A stretch of DNA of 64,000 bases, taken from NCBI GenBank assembly GCA_037833965.1, contig AP031357.1:16512001-16576000 (forward strand), written 5' to 3'. The stretch is from Marchantia polymorpha subsp. ruderalis (Eukaryota > Streptophyta > Marchantiopsida > Marchantiales > Marchantiaceae). The position numbers were made by a program, and so were the translations under genes. Below are positions 9,673 to 20,228 of the stretch, in pieces. The notes beneath the pieces are model-generated. The model saw nothing but the letters and a program-made list of their open reading frames with translations. It did no database searches and was not told where the DNA came from. Numbering within the stretch: position 1 is the first letter of the stretch; each line of letters opens with the position of its first letter.

Positions 9673-11032
9673 GTACAGTATAGGTGAATTCTTGCAGCAG
9701 TAGTACCCACCTGGCAATTCGTCCGGACAGATCCGCCTTCTTCACCAGGTGCTGTAAGGCGTAATGATCTACATGAAACACGAACTCATAGCAGATCAAA
9801 TAATGGCGGAACTTCTTGCAGGAGTACACCATTCCTAACGCCTCCCTCTCAGTTGTCGTGTACTTCTTCTCTGCTGCTGACAACTGACGACTCGCGAAGT
9901 AAATCGGGTAGTCTTTCTTGTTGTCGTCCTTCTGACTGAGAACCACCCCGATTGCAAACGCCGACGTGTCTACATAGACATGGAAAGGTCTGTTCCAATC
10001 CGGACTTCTCAGAACCGGAGCAGTCGTCAGTTTGGCTTTGAGCGTTTCAAAGGCCAGTTGTTGCTCCTTGCCCCACACATAGGGTTCATCCTTCTTAAGC
10101 AGCTTCGTCAGGTTGGCTGCCAAGATGGCGTACATATTTATGAACCTTCTGTAATAACCTACATGGCCAAGGAAGGCCCTCAACTCACGCAGATTCGTTG
10201 GCGGCTGCAGTTCGAGAATAATCTTCACCTTCTCTACATCCACTGCAATGCCATCGGACGAAACTCGGTGCCCTAGCAGGATTCCGCTGGTCATGAAGAA
10301 GAAACATTTCTCAGGGTGTAAGGACAAGCTGCTCTCCCTACATCTGTCGAACGTTTGCCGAAGATGGTTAAGGTGCTCCGACCTCTTACCGAAGACACAA
10401 AAGTCGTCGATGAAAATTTCTAGGAACTTCCTCAGGTGCTCTTGGAAAATGTTTGTCATCATCCGCTGGAACGTCGCTGGCGCGTTGCACAGACCAAACG
10501 GCATCTTGTGATAAGCATAGGTTCCCCAGTCGGTCGTGAAGGTTGTTTTGTCCTTGTCCTGTTCCCTGATGGACACCTGGTTGTAGCCGGAGAATCCGTC
10601 TAGGAAACTGTAGCATTCATGCCCTGCTACATGGTCTAAAATAGAGTCCGTGAAAGGAAGAGGGTGATGGTCCTTCCTCGTTGCTGCGTTCAGCTTTCGG
10701 AAGTCCTGGCACACCCGAATCTTACCCGTCAGTTTCTTGGGCACGATCACGATAGGCGACACCCACTCGCTACTGAGTACCGGGTAGATGATTCCTGCGC
10801 TCAGGTACTTATCGATTTCGTCCTTCACCAATAATGAATATTTTGGGTTGAGCCTGTATTGGCGTTGGCGAACCGGAACTGCCTCGTCCAACAAGTCGAT
10901 CCTGTGCTCTCCATACCTTGCAGGTATGCCTTTCATGTCTTCAATCTTCCATGCGAAGACATCCTCATACTGGCGAAGAAACGCCTGTACCCTGTTCAAC
11001 TCTTCTCCTTGTACCTGGCTTGACACCTTCAA
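9673..11032 (-). CDS. Element B pol: reverse transcriptase and RNase H
   Basis: From the Met at 11032 the frame runs to the junction with element A. It contains all RT landmarks: SPIVIVPKK, RVCQDFRKLN, SFLDGFSGYNQV, MPFGLCNAPATFQRM, and the catalytic IDDF with phenylalanine after the aspartates. The thumb and connection follow (RAFLGHVGYYRRF), then RNase H (starting VYVDTSAFAIG, with TTTEREALG). The motif style matches plant Tat/Athila-like elements. It would copy element RNA into DNA and degrade the RNA strand. The integrase part lies beyond element A at 417-1802. Confidence 0.88.
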
Positions 11033-11131
11033 GCCTTTACCTGGACTGAGCTGCAGTTCGCAGCAATCACTCGGGTCAACAATCCCCTCTGTGTGACTGA
11101 TCTCGCTTCTGCCCAGTCCGGCTGCTAGTTG

Positions 11132-13958
11132 CTATTCTTCATCCGGATACACCTCGTCTCCTTCCTCCTCAATGGAGCAGCAAGTGACGTAGCCCACAAA
11201 GTCCTCCGACGTTTCGGTCTCTGAAGTGCATGATGAGCTGGTCTCCCCTCCAGTTGTGTAACCGGAGGTGGTGGAAGGTGTTTCGCCCTCATGGGGTACC
11301 TTGGTCCACGGTACGGTAATGACAGTCGGAGGGTCCGCAGGGCTACGGAACTGTAATCTCTTCCTACTCCAGTCACACCTTGCTTTGGCATCGTATAGCC
11401 ACGGTCTGCCAAGCAGCACATCATAACCTTTCTTCATCAGAGGTTGCAGTATTATGTAGGACAGTTGAAAGTCCACTCCTCCAATGTTGGTTCTCACATT
11501 GCTCAACATTCCTAGTGGCATTCTGCGTGTTTGATCGGCCAGTCGCAATACTCGGGATGTAGGTTCGAAGGTCTGGAACCCCAAGGAGTTCGCTGTCTCC
11601 TCGGTCATGATATTCACGCCCGAGCCGGAGTCCACTGGTACCTTCTGTATGACGCAGCCTCCGATCTCTACTTCGATCTCTGGAGGTCCCAGGTCTCCTC
11701 CTTCCACTCTGTACACAGCCGGAAGTTTCTCTTTTCGGGGTTTGCGTGGTCGGCGCAACGAAAGCATCAGCATCTTTCTGTACGTCTTATTGTCTTCCAA
11801 CAACTGGTGGAAGGAAATATTTGCCCTCTGGCTCCCTATGTCTTCCACTATGTCGTAGGGAGTGTTGGAAGTCACAGCCGGAAGTTTTCCTGTACTCGCG
11901 GTCGGAAGTGGTGTAGGGGGCCTAACCGCCTTCCGGACGTCGGATGTCATTCCGTCGCCCAGTGCTTCCTTGATGAGGTGACTCACCTCATCTTTGATGT
12001 CCGGAAGGTAATCTCGAGTCCGGAACTCTTCTGAATACCTGTCCGCTTTTTCTGAGTTCTGCTCCGGATGGGTGTTTCTCATAGCCGGAGGTGTACCCGG
12101 CCTTCTCCTCGGGCCTTCTCTAACTTCTTTAGACTTCCTCCTCTCTTCCCTACGCTCGAGGCGGCGAGTGTCCTCGTGGCCTTCTCCTCTCCTCTTCGAA
12201 CTTCGGGTTTCTACCCGGCCGCACATTACTTCTTCCTCTGGCCATACTTCGTTTTCTTCAGCTGGGTCCAGACTCAGTTCTACCTGGTTGACCTGCACCT
12301 CTTCCTTGCCAGGTGTCGATACGAAACGCACGGCTGGCCTAGGGAGTTGTGGCTGGTCACATTCGGCTGCTGTATGTCCAGACTTCTTGCAATTGCTGCA
12401 CAACGGTGCATACCCCATTGGCTTCCTCGGGTGGGGACAGCTTGGCGCGTAATGCCCCATGTCTCCGCAGTTGTAGCAACCATCGAATTGTGGTCGAGGT
12501 CGGTTGTGATTGCCTGGAGGTGCCATGCGTCTTGGTGGGAGTGTACCCGCCATTTCCCTCGGAACAAAGCGCGGTATATGCACCGGTGGGTTCGGAGTTG
12601 TAGCTGGAGCTGTCTGTACCGAGTAGGCGGTGTCCTCAACCTGCTCAGCATAATACATAGGCGGCTCAGCATAATACATGGGGTTCTCCCACTGTGGTGC
12701 CCATTCGACCGCATTCACTGGGTAAGATGGCCTCGCGGACATGCACTCCGTGTTGGCATGTCCCACCTGTCCGCACGTAGTACACCAGAGATTCGCTCGT
12801 TGTCTCGCAGGTGATTTACGCCGGTCTTGGCCTCCCACTACATGAACTTTCAGGTCCGCAAAATTCTTCACCAGGTTGTCTACCTTGGCTGCGATGTCCC
12901 CTTGAGTCTTCACTGGGATTCCCTTACCTCGATCCTTCTTCTTGATCGCACTGCGTTTCTTCTTCCGTCTTTCTTCTTCTGAAGATGACGAGTCCTCTTC
13001 CTCTTCCGAGGAAGAACTTGATTCGGAGGAGCTTGATTCTTCTGTCGAGGAAGGCGAGTTCCTTCTCTTCCGACGTCCGTCTTGCGACTTCTTCTTCGTC
13101 GACCGTCGGTCGCGTCTGAGTGTCAAGGGTTGACGTCTCAAAGGTCTCCGCGGAAGCTATCACATCTTGGATTGTGTCAGTCTTGCCTCTCCTACAGAAG
13201 GTCTCCATTTCTCTTGAGAGCCCTGTCACATACCAATCCACTGCCTGTTGTACCGAATACGGTTCTCCCGGGCCTGTCTTCGGAATTCGATCTAGGAGGT
13301 CTTGGAATCTCTCAGTGTAGTCTCGAAGATTCTCCTTCCGCTCGCGTCGAAGATTTCGAAGCCGGGTCAGAACTCGACTGTCATATCCGAGTTCGCGGAA
13401 CCGCCTCAGAAACTTTTCCTTGAGCTGAGCCCAGGTCCGGATGCCAGTGGGGTCGGTGCTCTCATGGTTGTACCAGCTACGCGCTCGTCTGCGTAGCAGG
13501 CTAGGAAAGATTCGTAATCTGTCTTCATCACTGGTCTCACGATTGGCGATGGAGACAGACTCGAAGAGCTTTATGTATGAATCTGCATCATCGTCGTCGC
13601 CCGTTCCCGTGTATCTTGGATACGAATGTTTGGTGGTAGGTTGGGAAAACGCCTGGCGGAGATTGGCTTGATGTTCTGCCATCGGTGATCCTGTCGACGG
13701 ACTGATCCTAGGTTGGCCAAACTCAGGAAGAGTTCCTGTCGGAGGGATGTCCAATAGAACTGTTAGCTCAATGCTCTCGGTAGGTGAACTGGAACGCCTT
13801 TGTCTTCCAGTAGTCGGTGATGGCGATCTTTCTGCAGAGTCCTCACCGGGAGTCTTCTTTTTAGTTCGCCGTTTTGTTTCCACGGCTTTTTCTGAATCTC
13901 GACGGAGTTTCCGTGTGGCTCTCGCACTCAGGTTTCCCACACTATCGCTCGTCGACAT
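11132..13958 (-). CDS. Element B gag and protease region
   Basis: The upstream part (13958 to about 12924) is a capsid-like Gag with the retrotransposon gag signature (LRIFPSLLRRRARSWY ... LKEKFLRRF). The downstream part (13141 to 11132) begins with an Arg/Ser/Glu-rich stretch and has three CX2CX4HX4C knuckles: CTTCGQVGHANTEC, CYNCGDMGHYAPSC and CSNCKKSGHTAAEC. A retroviral-type aspartic protease follows with VDSGSGVNIM and the flap-side motif YDVLLGRPWL. Three knuckles is more than the one or two usual in Ty3/gypsy. The two parts lie in different, slightly overlapping open frames. Antisense frames here (for example 12068-12814) are shadows. Confidence 0.85.
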
Positions 13959-14001
13959 TCACCGAGCATTGCTGCTCAAGGTTTCTGGTGTTGACGTACT
14001 G

Positions 14002-14019
14002 TCCCCGGCAGCGGCGCCA
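14002..14019 (-). other. Primer binding site of element B (tRNA-Asp type)
   Basis: On the minus strand TGGCGCCGCTGCCGGGGA matches the reverse complement of the 3' end of plant tRNA-Asp at 17 of 18 positions. It lies 22 bases after the LTR end at 14042. This is the anchor that shows the 14042-18906 segment to be an LTR rather than a separate element. Confidence 0.88.
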
Positions 14020-14939
14020 AAAAGAAGTTGTCGGCTCCTTATGTAATAACCCACCAAAGGCTAAAACTGCAGTATGGTGGTAAAAAGATCGAACCCACAG
14101 GGACAGAGGCAACACACAGAGTAAAAGTGTCACGTTTAACAGACTTTTGGTAGAGTTTGAATTCTAGGCGACTGTCACTCCCAGAATTACTGCAGTGCTC
14201 GACTCGGAGGCTCGACTCGGAGGAGGATCTCAACTCGGAGGATGCTCGGAGGATGCACGGTACAGCGTGGTCACTCAACACACACACACACCCACACCTG
14301 AAACTGGCAAAAAGCACAACTCGGAGGTCGGTCAGGACCTCCGCTTCGGATTTCAGGAGGAAAGTGTCTCGCAAGTTCACTCAGAGGTTCTGCAGGAAGT
14401 GCCTCCCACTCCGGCTTTTACTGCCCTTCCGCCAGGAACTAGCGGGGGTACCCGGACTGGACTTCTCACTTCGGAACGAAGCCTCTACGTACGCCGTGGA
14501 CGTCACCCTCGACTATCACACAAAACGCAGGGAGTGCAGACCCGACTGAGAACTTACTGAAAACACGATCCAGTAACACACACACAACCTGAATTACAAA
14601 CCAAGGTTTACACGAAGTAATGAAACTTCACATTGGCATTCAGGGGAAACTTCCCGTAGGAGTACAATCAGGATATGTCACTCGAAGGAGTAAGGGGGAA
14701 CTGTTCAAGTATCTAACTCGCAGCCGGCTCTGAGTATCAGAAATCACCCGCAGGTGCAGATCCGCACTACTCAAGTCTCTAACCGGGTACTAGCTCTGAA
14801 CATTCAGCCGAAGGCCTTCAACTACAACATACGGTAACTTCGCTATGCTGCAGCTTCTCTACGTGGTGCCAGGACCAAAATGCACAAACACGCCAAGAAA
14901 GTGAGTTCCTGATCTGCACTTCCGAAACTGGAAGAGTCC

Positions 14940-14968
14940 CAAGGCAAAACGCCTTGATCTACTTTATA
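14940..14968 (-). promoter_or_regulatory. TATA box and following palindrome in element B LTR
   Basis: Minus strand: TATAAAG (14968-14962) followed by the inverted repeat CAAGGCGTTTTGCCTTG (14956-14940), a 6-bp stem with a 5-base loop. The same pair occurs at the equivalent place in all giant LTRs that can be read here. It probably marks the U3/R boundary. Confidence 0.65.
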
Positions 14969-15001
14969 CCCTCAAAAGATCCTAACTAGCACTACGCTAT
15001 C

Positions 15002-17668
15002 CTATCTACCACTCGCAGTATCTGCGCGAAACCAAACTACTCTACTGCACTCAGCAGATCCGGTGCTGCGCCTCCTGCGCGCCGGACTGCTCCGCGTACT
15101 ATCTCTACCTTGCCAGTCTTCCGACCGGCTGCGTAACCCCAGGCGTCGGAGCGCTGTGGTGACTTCCGACTGCAAGTGCGCCATAGTGTCGCGCGCACCC
15201 GACAAGAAGGTTTCTAATTTTCTCGCCACTCGCCGCCGACTCCGACTGTCACCTTCCGTCAATGCCGCCGCCCGAAGCTCGAACTCCCTGAGTGTGATCC
15301 TCTCTTGGGCTGCCACCTCCCAATGGGTGTATCCTTTTAGACAACGAGTCACCTGTGCCGCCAACTCTCCTCGCGCCCTGCAGCTGCTCTCCACCTCTGC
15401 CAGCTGCATTTCTAATCCCGCACGTTGTGCCCTTAAATCCGAGCACTCGGATTGCAAGTTGCACAACAACTCCTCATCCTCCTTGCGGGCTCTTTGACTT
15501 TCTTCTAAGGCGCGCGTCTGGCGCGCAAGCTCGGCTGCTAGGACTTTGTTCTGTCTCCGCTCCTCCTGCAGTTCCAACTCGATCTTTGCCCGTATTAGTT
15601 CGGCATCCGCCTGACTTTTCGTCGCCGCATCCTCCTTCTGCTGCTGCAAGGCTTGGTATAGCTTCTGGGTGACCGCCAGGTGTTGTTTGAGGGCGGTGTT
15701 CCTTTCCACATATACCTGGCAACTAGAGGCCCACTTTGCCACCTTGATCCTCGTCCTTCGCCTGATAGTCTCCACATAAGACTGCGGTTTTAAGGCACTT
15801 CCGTATTTGGATGTCTTGCGATCCAGATATTGCAGGAGTGGAACTATCTGTTCGCACAGCACCCCTGTTGGCGTTTTCTGCACCGAATCCGCTTCCTGCT
15901 CTTCCGAGCTCGTATCATCCTCAGTCTCGAGGATTTCAGTCGCCACCGAATCCCTTGGCGACTCCCTGGAACTGTGGCGCGCAGCAGCTTCTGCTGCGAC
16001 TGCTGCTCCACTGCCTGCTAAAATATCCAATGCAGTGGGAGATCCCACTGCTTGAGCCCCTGTTCCGGCTCGATCTTCGGTTTGTGAAGGGGTCGACGCC
16101 GCAGTGACTTTTGTCACTCTTGCACCGCCCGCTTCTGCTGCCTGTCCTTCCGGCGCCATCTGCGCGGAAGGTGTCCTTGCTGAAGGTGCGTCCGCCGAAG
16201 GCGTCCGCACACTGGTCGTTGGCCCCATCCGTCTCGCAGTCGGCGAATCCGGCTGACTCTCTGTTGTCCGACTCGCAGTCGGCCGACCAGCAGTTGTCCG
16301 ACTGGGAGTCGGATACACCCTGCGCGTCTTGACTCCACTTGGCCTGCTTGTTGGGGGCGTTCTTCCAGAAGTGCCTTCCGCCGAAGACGAACCTTTGAGG
16401 ATTGTTGGCTCGTCAGCCAAACTCTCTTCTGCTTCCGGCCTGCTGTCCGGTTCAACGCGCCGTTCAGTTGGCCTTCCTTCCGCTTGTCGACCTTCAGTCA
16501 TCCGACTCGCAGTCGGCCGGCTGTCAGTCCGTCCATCTCCTCCCGAAGGCCGTGGTGCCTTCTGTGCAGAGGTATCTGCCGTCTTCCCTAGAATCTGAGC
16601 GATTATCTCTTCCTGTGTGAGATTCCGCCGGGTCGGAGTTCGCCTGGTCTCCTCAGTAACAGTTGGCATTTTGCGTGCCCTCTGTTTTGGTCGACTGTGA
16701 GGCTCGGGGGTGGGCCGACCACGAGTCGGCGCAGCTGGTACTTCCGGCTGCCTGTCCTCAGGTCTCTCATCCCACTTCCGCTTGCGCGGAATGCGCTCAC
16801 TTCGACGTTCTTCTGCTGCTCTTGCTGGAGCCGGAGCAGGAGGCGTACTGGCAGGTTCCTCGTCCGGATCCGTGTCTACTTCGGCATCCCTCGAATATCT
16901 ACCTGGATAAGTCCGGGTCAGCTGCGGAAACCGAGTCTTCTCAGCATTCGTCAAACATCCCATCGCCCGGTAAAACACGATTAAGTAAGGCGATAGATGA
17001 TTGAGCGTTCCTCCCCTCTCTTCTTGCGCATGTTGGCGCGTCACCTTCCACAGGAGCCGTGCCCAATGCACCGGAGCTCCTGACAGCACTAGCTCCATGA
17101 ACTCTACCTGCCAACCATGCATGTAAGCGGTCTTGGTCGGCTGCAATATCTGCAGCAATGCCGTCGCGACATTTCTCCGCAATCGATCCTTGTAATCCCG
17201 TGTCCGGAAACCGTTCTTGGGATGTCTGGCCACTTTGAAGAGCTCATTGTAAGAGACTTCTTCCTCCTGGGACACCTTCACGCTATCGGCCTCGAAGAGG
17301 AGATCCCCTTCCTCGCCGGCACACCTGCCCAACACCTGCGCCCAATTGCAAATGTCCCATCTCTCTGGGTGTGGGCGAAATCCGCGAGAAGGCTTGTGTC
17401 TCTCTTGCAGATACTCGCGCACCATCTCCGGACATGTCCAATTCCACCCCCATAGGAGAAAATCGAGCTTCAGTCTCAACAGCACATCTTGAAATGCGCG
17501 TAGACCGATCTGCGGCACCCTGAGTGGAGACACTCGCAGCTGGGGAACCTTCGACATTGCGTTGCCTGCACACACACAAACGTTCTCCCTTTCGCTCGCT
17601 CTCTCACAATCGCCACTGTGCGTCGGCCACTCAAGCACTGACTGCTCACTCTCTCTGCGCTCGTTCAA
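15002..17668 (-). CDS. LTR-encoded protein of element B (888 codons, function unknown)
   Basis: This frame lies wholly inside U3 of the 5' LTR, on the same strand as gag-pol. The likely start is the internal Met before SKVPQLRVSPLRVPQIGLR, about 38 codons in, because similarity to the other copies begins there. Parts: a conserved N-terminal block (about residues 38-250) with KLDFLLWGWNWTCPEMV, DWAQVLGRCAG-like and NHLSPYLIVFYR motifs; a Pro/Thr/Arg/Ser-rich disordered middle (about 265-600); a block with PLLQYLDRKTSKY (about 630); and a C-terminal coiled coil ending in SRSRRRVARKLE and LGLRSRSEDWQGR (about 660-870). No enzyme motif, zinc finger or membrane segment is visible. It might bind nucleic acid or assemble through the coiled coil; that is inference. 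Confidence 0.75.
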   Translation of the reverse strand: MNERRESEQSVLEWPTHSGDCERASERENVCVCAGNAMSKVPQLRVSPLRVPQIGLRAFQDVLLRLKLDFLLWGWNWTCPEMVREYLQERHKPSRGFRPHPERWDICNWAQVLGRCAGEEGDLLFEADSVKVSQEEEVSYNELFKVARHPKNGFRTRDYKDRLRRNVATALLQILQPTKTAYMHGWQVEFMELVLSGAPVHWARLLWKVTRQHAQEERGGTLNHLSPYLIVFYRAMGCLTNAEKTRFPQLTRTYPGRYSRDAEVDTDPDEEPASTPPAPAPARAAEERRSERIPRKRKWDERPEDRQPEVPAAPTRGRPTPEPHSRPKQRARKMPTVTEETRRTPTRRNLTQEEIIAQILGKTADTSAQKAPRPSGGDGRTDSRPTASRMTEGRQAEGRPTERRVEPDSRPEAEESLADEPTILKGSSSAEGTSGRTPPTSRPSGVKTRRVYPTPSRTTAGRPTASRTTESQPDSPTARRMGPTTSVRTPSADAPSARTPSAQMAPEGQAAEAGGARVTKVTAASTPSQTEDRAGTGAQAVGSPTALDILAGSGAAVAAEAAARHSSRESPRDSVATEILETEDDTSSEEQEADSVQKTPTGVLCEQIVPLLQYLDRKTSKYGSALKPQSYVETIRRRTRIKVAKWASSCQVYVERNTALKQHLAVTQKLYQALQQQKEDAATKSQADAELIRAKIELELQEERRQNKVLAAELARQTRALEESQRARKEDEELLCNLQSECSDLRAQRAGLEMQLAEVESSCRARGELAAQVTRCLKGYTHWEVAAQERITLREFELRAAALTEGDSRSRRRVARKLETFLSGARDTMAHLQSEVTTALRRLGLRSRSEDWQGRDSTRSSPARRRRSTGSAECSRVVWFRADTASGR

Positions 17669-18445
17669 GATCGCTACTCACAATTCTTTCAAGGTCCGCC
17701 AAGATCCTTGCGCAACTCGTCTCCGCACTCTCTACTCTCACTGCAGGTCGCTCCGCCCTTGCGCGTAATCTTGGAACTGGAAATCGCAAAGTTAAGAATG
17801 AGAGAATGAGACTGGAGCGCAGTCTTTTCTTCTCCGATTTCAAGAACGTCCAACGTTCTTACTGGTTGCAACGTACGCAGCCGGCTATACGGCTTAACGG
17901 TTCGCCCTTTGCATGCGCGAATCCGCATTGCGCGCATTCGCATGCTTAAACGTTGAATTCTCCCGCCGCCGCCACCTTCCGGACTCGAGTCCGCTGCAGG
18001 GTATACGTCGGCCCTGTTGTCTTTTCCTAACCCGCCCTTCCCCGGAGGCGTGTCGCCGCTGATGCGGTCATTATCCGTCGGCGCCTTGCTGGAGGCGCAC
18101 ATCCAGCCGGAGCGAATTACGCCGGCGCGCAGTCGTACCGCCTATTTTGTCCTTTATGCCTCGTCCGTTGCTGCCAGCGCATATCCGTCAGCGCAACTCA
18201 TGCCAGCGCATCCGGCCGTCAGCGCAACGTCGGAGGCGTACATCCGACCGGCGCTTTCTTTCCATGAACAGCCGCCAAGGGCGCTTCCGACTCTGAGTTG
18301 GTTTCCTCCTGTGAGCGCGTGATTCCGCCGAAGGCGCATCGCCGAGGGCGTACGGGAATCCTTTCCGGCTGTGAACCCTAGCGCGAACGGCGCATGTCCG
18401 GCTACGAGTTTTCCGACGCTCATAACTTCTCCATTCCTGATCCAT

Positions 18446-18500
18446 CTCCGGCGCTCTTGGACTCGTTAGAACGAGCGTCCCGAGCTCTTTCTAATGCAAC
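18446..18500 (-). promoter_or_regulatory. Conserved U3 inverted-repeat block (element B)
   Basis: About 410 bases inside the LTR start, the minus strand carries TTAGAA and TTCTAA arms around GAGCTCGGGACGC, then ACGAGTCCAAGAGCGC. Equivalent blocks occur in N (about 24024-24075), F (about 32833-32885), G (33308-33357), H, I and L, with paired changes in the arms. The surrounding U3 is much less conserved between subfamilies, which suggests a functional site. Confidence 0.45.
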
Positions 18501-18906
18501 TTCAACCAACTGGATCTACCGTGTATCCCGATTGTTATGAAGGTTTTCCCTTTCCGCGCTAGCGGCGCTTCGCCGAAGGCGCACTCATGGTCGGATGCCT
18601 TTAGAGGTCCGGGCCCTTCTCCTGACGTCTTTAGCAAAACCTCCTCCTGAGGTGTCTGCGCCGGAAGCGTAGCTTCCTTATACGCTAGAGGCGCGTGAGT
18701 AGAGACACCTCAAAAAGGAGCTTTTGCCGAAGGCGCCGAAGACGTTGGCGTTGGTACATCCGACTACGTGATTCTTTGTGCCCTCGTGACGATCTCATCA
18801 ATCCACTCTATTTAGCGTACCCTTCTCTAGCTACAAACACTGCTTTGGTACTAGTTTTCTAAAATTGTTTAAATTCTGCAAAAAAAACAAAAAGTGTGTT
18901 ACCACA

Positions 18907-19702
18907 AGCTAGATTTGCTCGAGCGACGGTTGATGGGAGCCAAGGCCAACGGATCCGTAGGACATAAGCAGATTGTAGAGTTAGTTAATTCATTTTTGGA
19001 AGGATTGAATGAGGCGCGCTAGAATGTAGAAGTTGAGATTATAAACGTGTTGCGTAGGCTAGGAGTAGACAGTAGTTCAGATGACGCCATAACCGTTACA
19101 TCGGACGGCACAGCCCCTAAGACCGATTCGCCTAAGGCGGTTGATATCCCAGAGTTGCCATTGTGAATAAAGAGACCCAAAACTCTTTCCTTGGGTGGCT
19201 TTTCTGTCTATTGGTCTCAATTGTCAACCTGCATCCACTGTGTGTTTGTGTGCTGGTGTGTGATCCAGACATTGAACACAGTGCGCTTCTGTTTGTCGAA
19301 GTTACCGCATCAGGAGTTGTGAATGTTCAGCTTGGATGTCATGTGTAGCTTGGGGTTACTTTTTGGAGATTTAAGCAAGTTCAAGTCTTAGTATTCGGGG
19401 CAGTGTGTTGGGATGTATGCAATGTTGGGAAGTTTTCCCCATGATATATGAGTGTGAGGTCGCCTGCGATTCTCACAGGTTTTGTTTGGAAAAGATTCAG
19501 GTTTTGAGTAAGGTTTTGCACTACCCTGTGAGTCTTCGGCTCTAGCTGGGAAGTGTCTTCTGGTAGTCGCATTGGCCTAAGAAGTAAAACTTCGTAATAG
19601 AATGCTATCTTGTGACAAATCGTGACTTTTGTGTTTGTTTCTGTCCTCGTGGAACCAGATCTATACCATTATGCTCCATTTTGGTATTTATCTGTCATTA
19701 CA
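18907..19702 (+). repeat. M: tail of an older, divergent giant LTR, cut by element B
   Basis: Plus orientation. The first about 250 bases resemble the C-terminal coding part at the right edge of the window (63925-64000), including the motif GHKQIVELVN. After that come a U3/R-like stretch with GAATAAAG (19164) and a U5 end GTCCTCGTGGAACC ... GTCATTACA. That end aligns with the U5 end of the other giant LTRs (CCCTGTGGGTTCGACC ... GGGTTATTACA), so this is the same superfamily, second subfamily (with K). It is a fragment, with at least one break in its protein part. It is the site into which element B inserted. Confidence 0.65.
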
Positions 19703-19792
19703 GTGGAGTTCAGTTACAACATTAGTCAGGATCTAGAGAGATGTGTGCACAAGCATCATTGCCTTCATTCTCTAATCAGTGGGACTAGCATG
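19703..19792. other. Short anonymous flank between M and D
   Basis: About 90 bases follow the end of M. Before D inserted they were continuous with 30778 onward (GCATG is repeated on both sides of D). I see no gene or repeat in them. Confidence 0.4.
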
Positions 19793-20212
19793 TGTAACAC
19801 TAGGGTTTAGAGAGAAGCTCACTCGGAGATAGAAACGTAAACTCTGAAGATGAGAGATCCCAACAATGGTTCTCCTCTCCCTTATATAGCTCTCATCAAC
19901 AAGTACAAGGAGATAAGATCTAATTTCCATCATCCATCTCACTTCTAGTGGATGGGTGATGTGGCAGATAACCCTCACAAGCACACGGATCGCTGACGTG
20001 GCGCTCCCAACTAGCACACTAACTAACACACTCAATCCTTACCTACAAGCACACGGATTGCTGACGTGGCACTGTAAACTAACACATCCACTCTGTACCT
20101 ACCAAGTGCGCGGATCGTTGACGTGGCAGCTATGACTAGTGCACACTAAAGTATCTATATCAATATTTAGAGTAACCTCTACTTTAGTTCTAACTAACTA
20201 AAGATGGTTACA
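19793..20212 (-). repeat. 3' LTR of element D
   Basis: 420 bp, bounded by TGTAACACTAGGG and GATGGTTACA in plus orientation. It contains repeated copies of a short motif CACACGGATCGCTGACGTGG with variants at about 19981, 20048 and 20109, which include the core CTGACGTGG; such ACGT cores are common plant bZIP sites. Confidence 0.88.
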
Positions 20213-20228
20213 AACCTCCCTCCTTTTA
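20213..20228 (-). other. Polypurine tract of element D
   Basis: On the minus strand the purine run AAAAGGAGGGAGGTT directly precedes the 3' LTR. Confidence 0.75.

Larger units (their letters stand above)
1..18906 (-). mobile_element. Element B: Ty3/gypsy (Tat/Athila-like) retrotransposon with giant LTRs, split by element A
   Basis: Read on the minus strand the order is 5' LTR (18906 to 14042), primer site (14019 to 14002), gag and protease (13958 to 11132), reverse transcriptase and RNase H (11032 to 9673), nested element A, integrase (1802 to 417), polypurine tract (394 to 380) and 3' LTR (379 to beyond base 1). The 379 bases of 3' LTR inside the window look identical to 18528-18906, so the insertion is recent. 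The primer site and the motif style of the RT place it in the Tat/Athila-like branch, without a chromodomain. The base immediately right of the LTR starts AGCTA, the likely target duplication; its partner lies outside the window. The element looks nearly whole apart from the insertion of A; gag-pol is spread over several open frames (at most about two breaks or family-typical frame changes). Confidence 0.85.
14042..18906 (-). repeat. 5' LTR of element B (4865 bp, giant, protein-coding)
   Basis: In minus orientation it begins TGTGGTAACACACTTTTTG at 18906 and ends GGTGGGTTATTACA at 14042, followed by the primer site. U3 is about 3.9 kb and carries an 888-codon frame (17668-15002). The TATA box is at 14968-14962 and R plus U5 are about 0.93 kb. 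The U5 end includes the block CCTGTGGGTTCGA, shared with every other giant LTR here. Its first 379 bases are identical to the 3' LTR at 379-1. Non-coding stretches 17669-18906 (U3 leader, rich in GCC-type palindromes) and 14042-15001 (R/U5 with internal imperfect repeats and a CA microsatellite near 14279) hold no other gene that I can see. Confidence 0.85.

Noticed and set aside
12068-12814. 248-codon plus-strand frame
   Set aside because: It is opposite the zinc-knuckle part of Gag of element B and has no recognisable domain.
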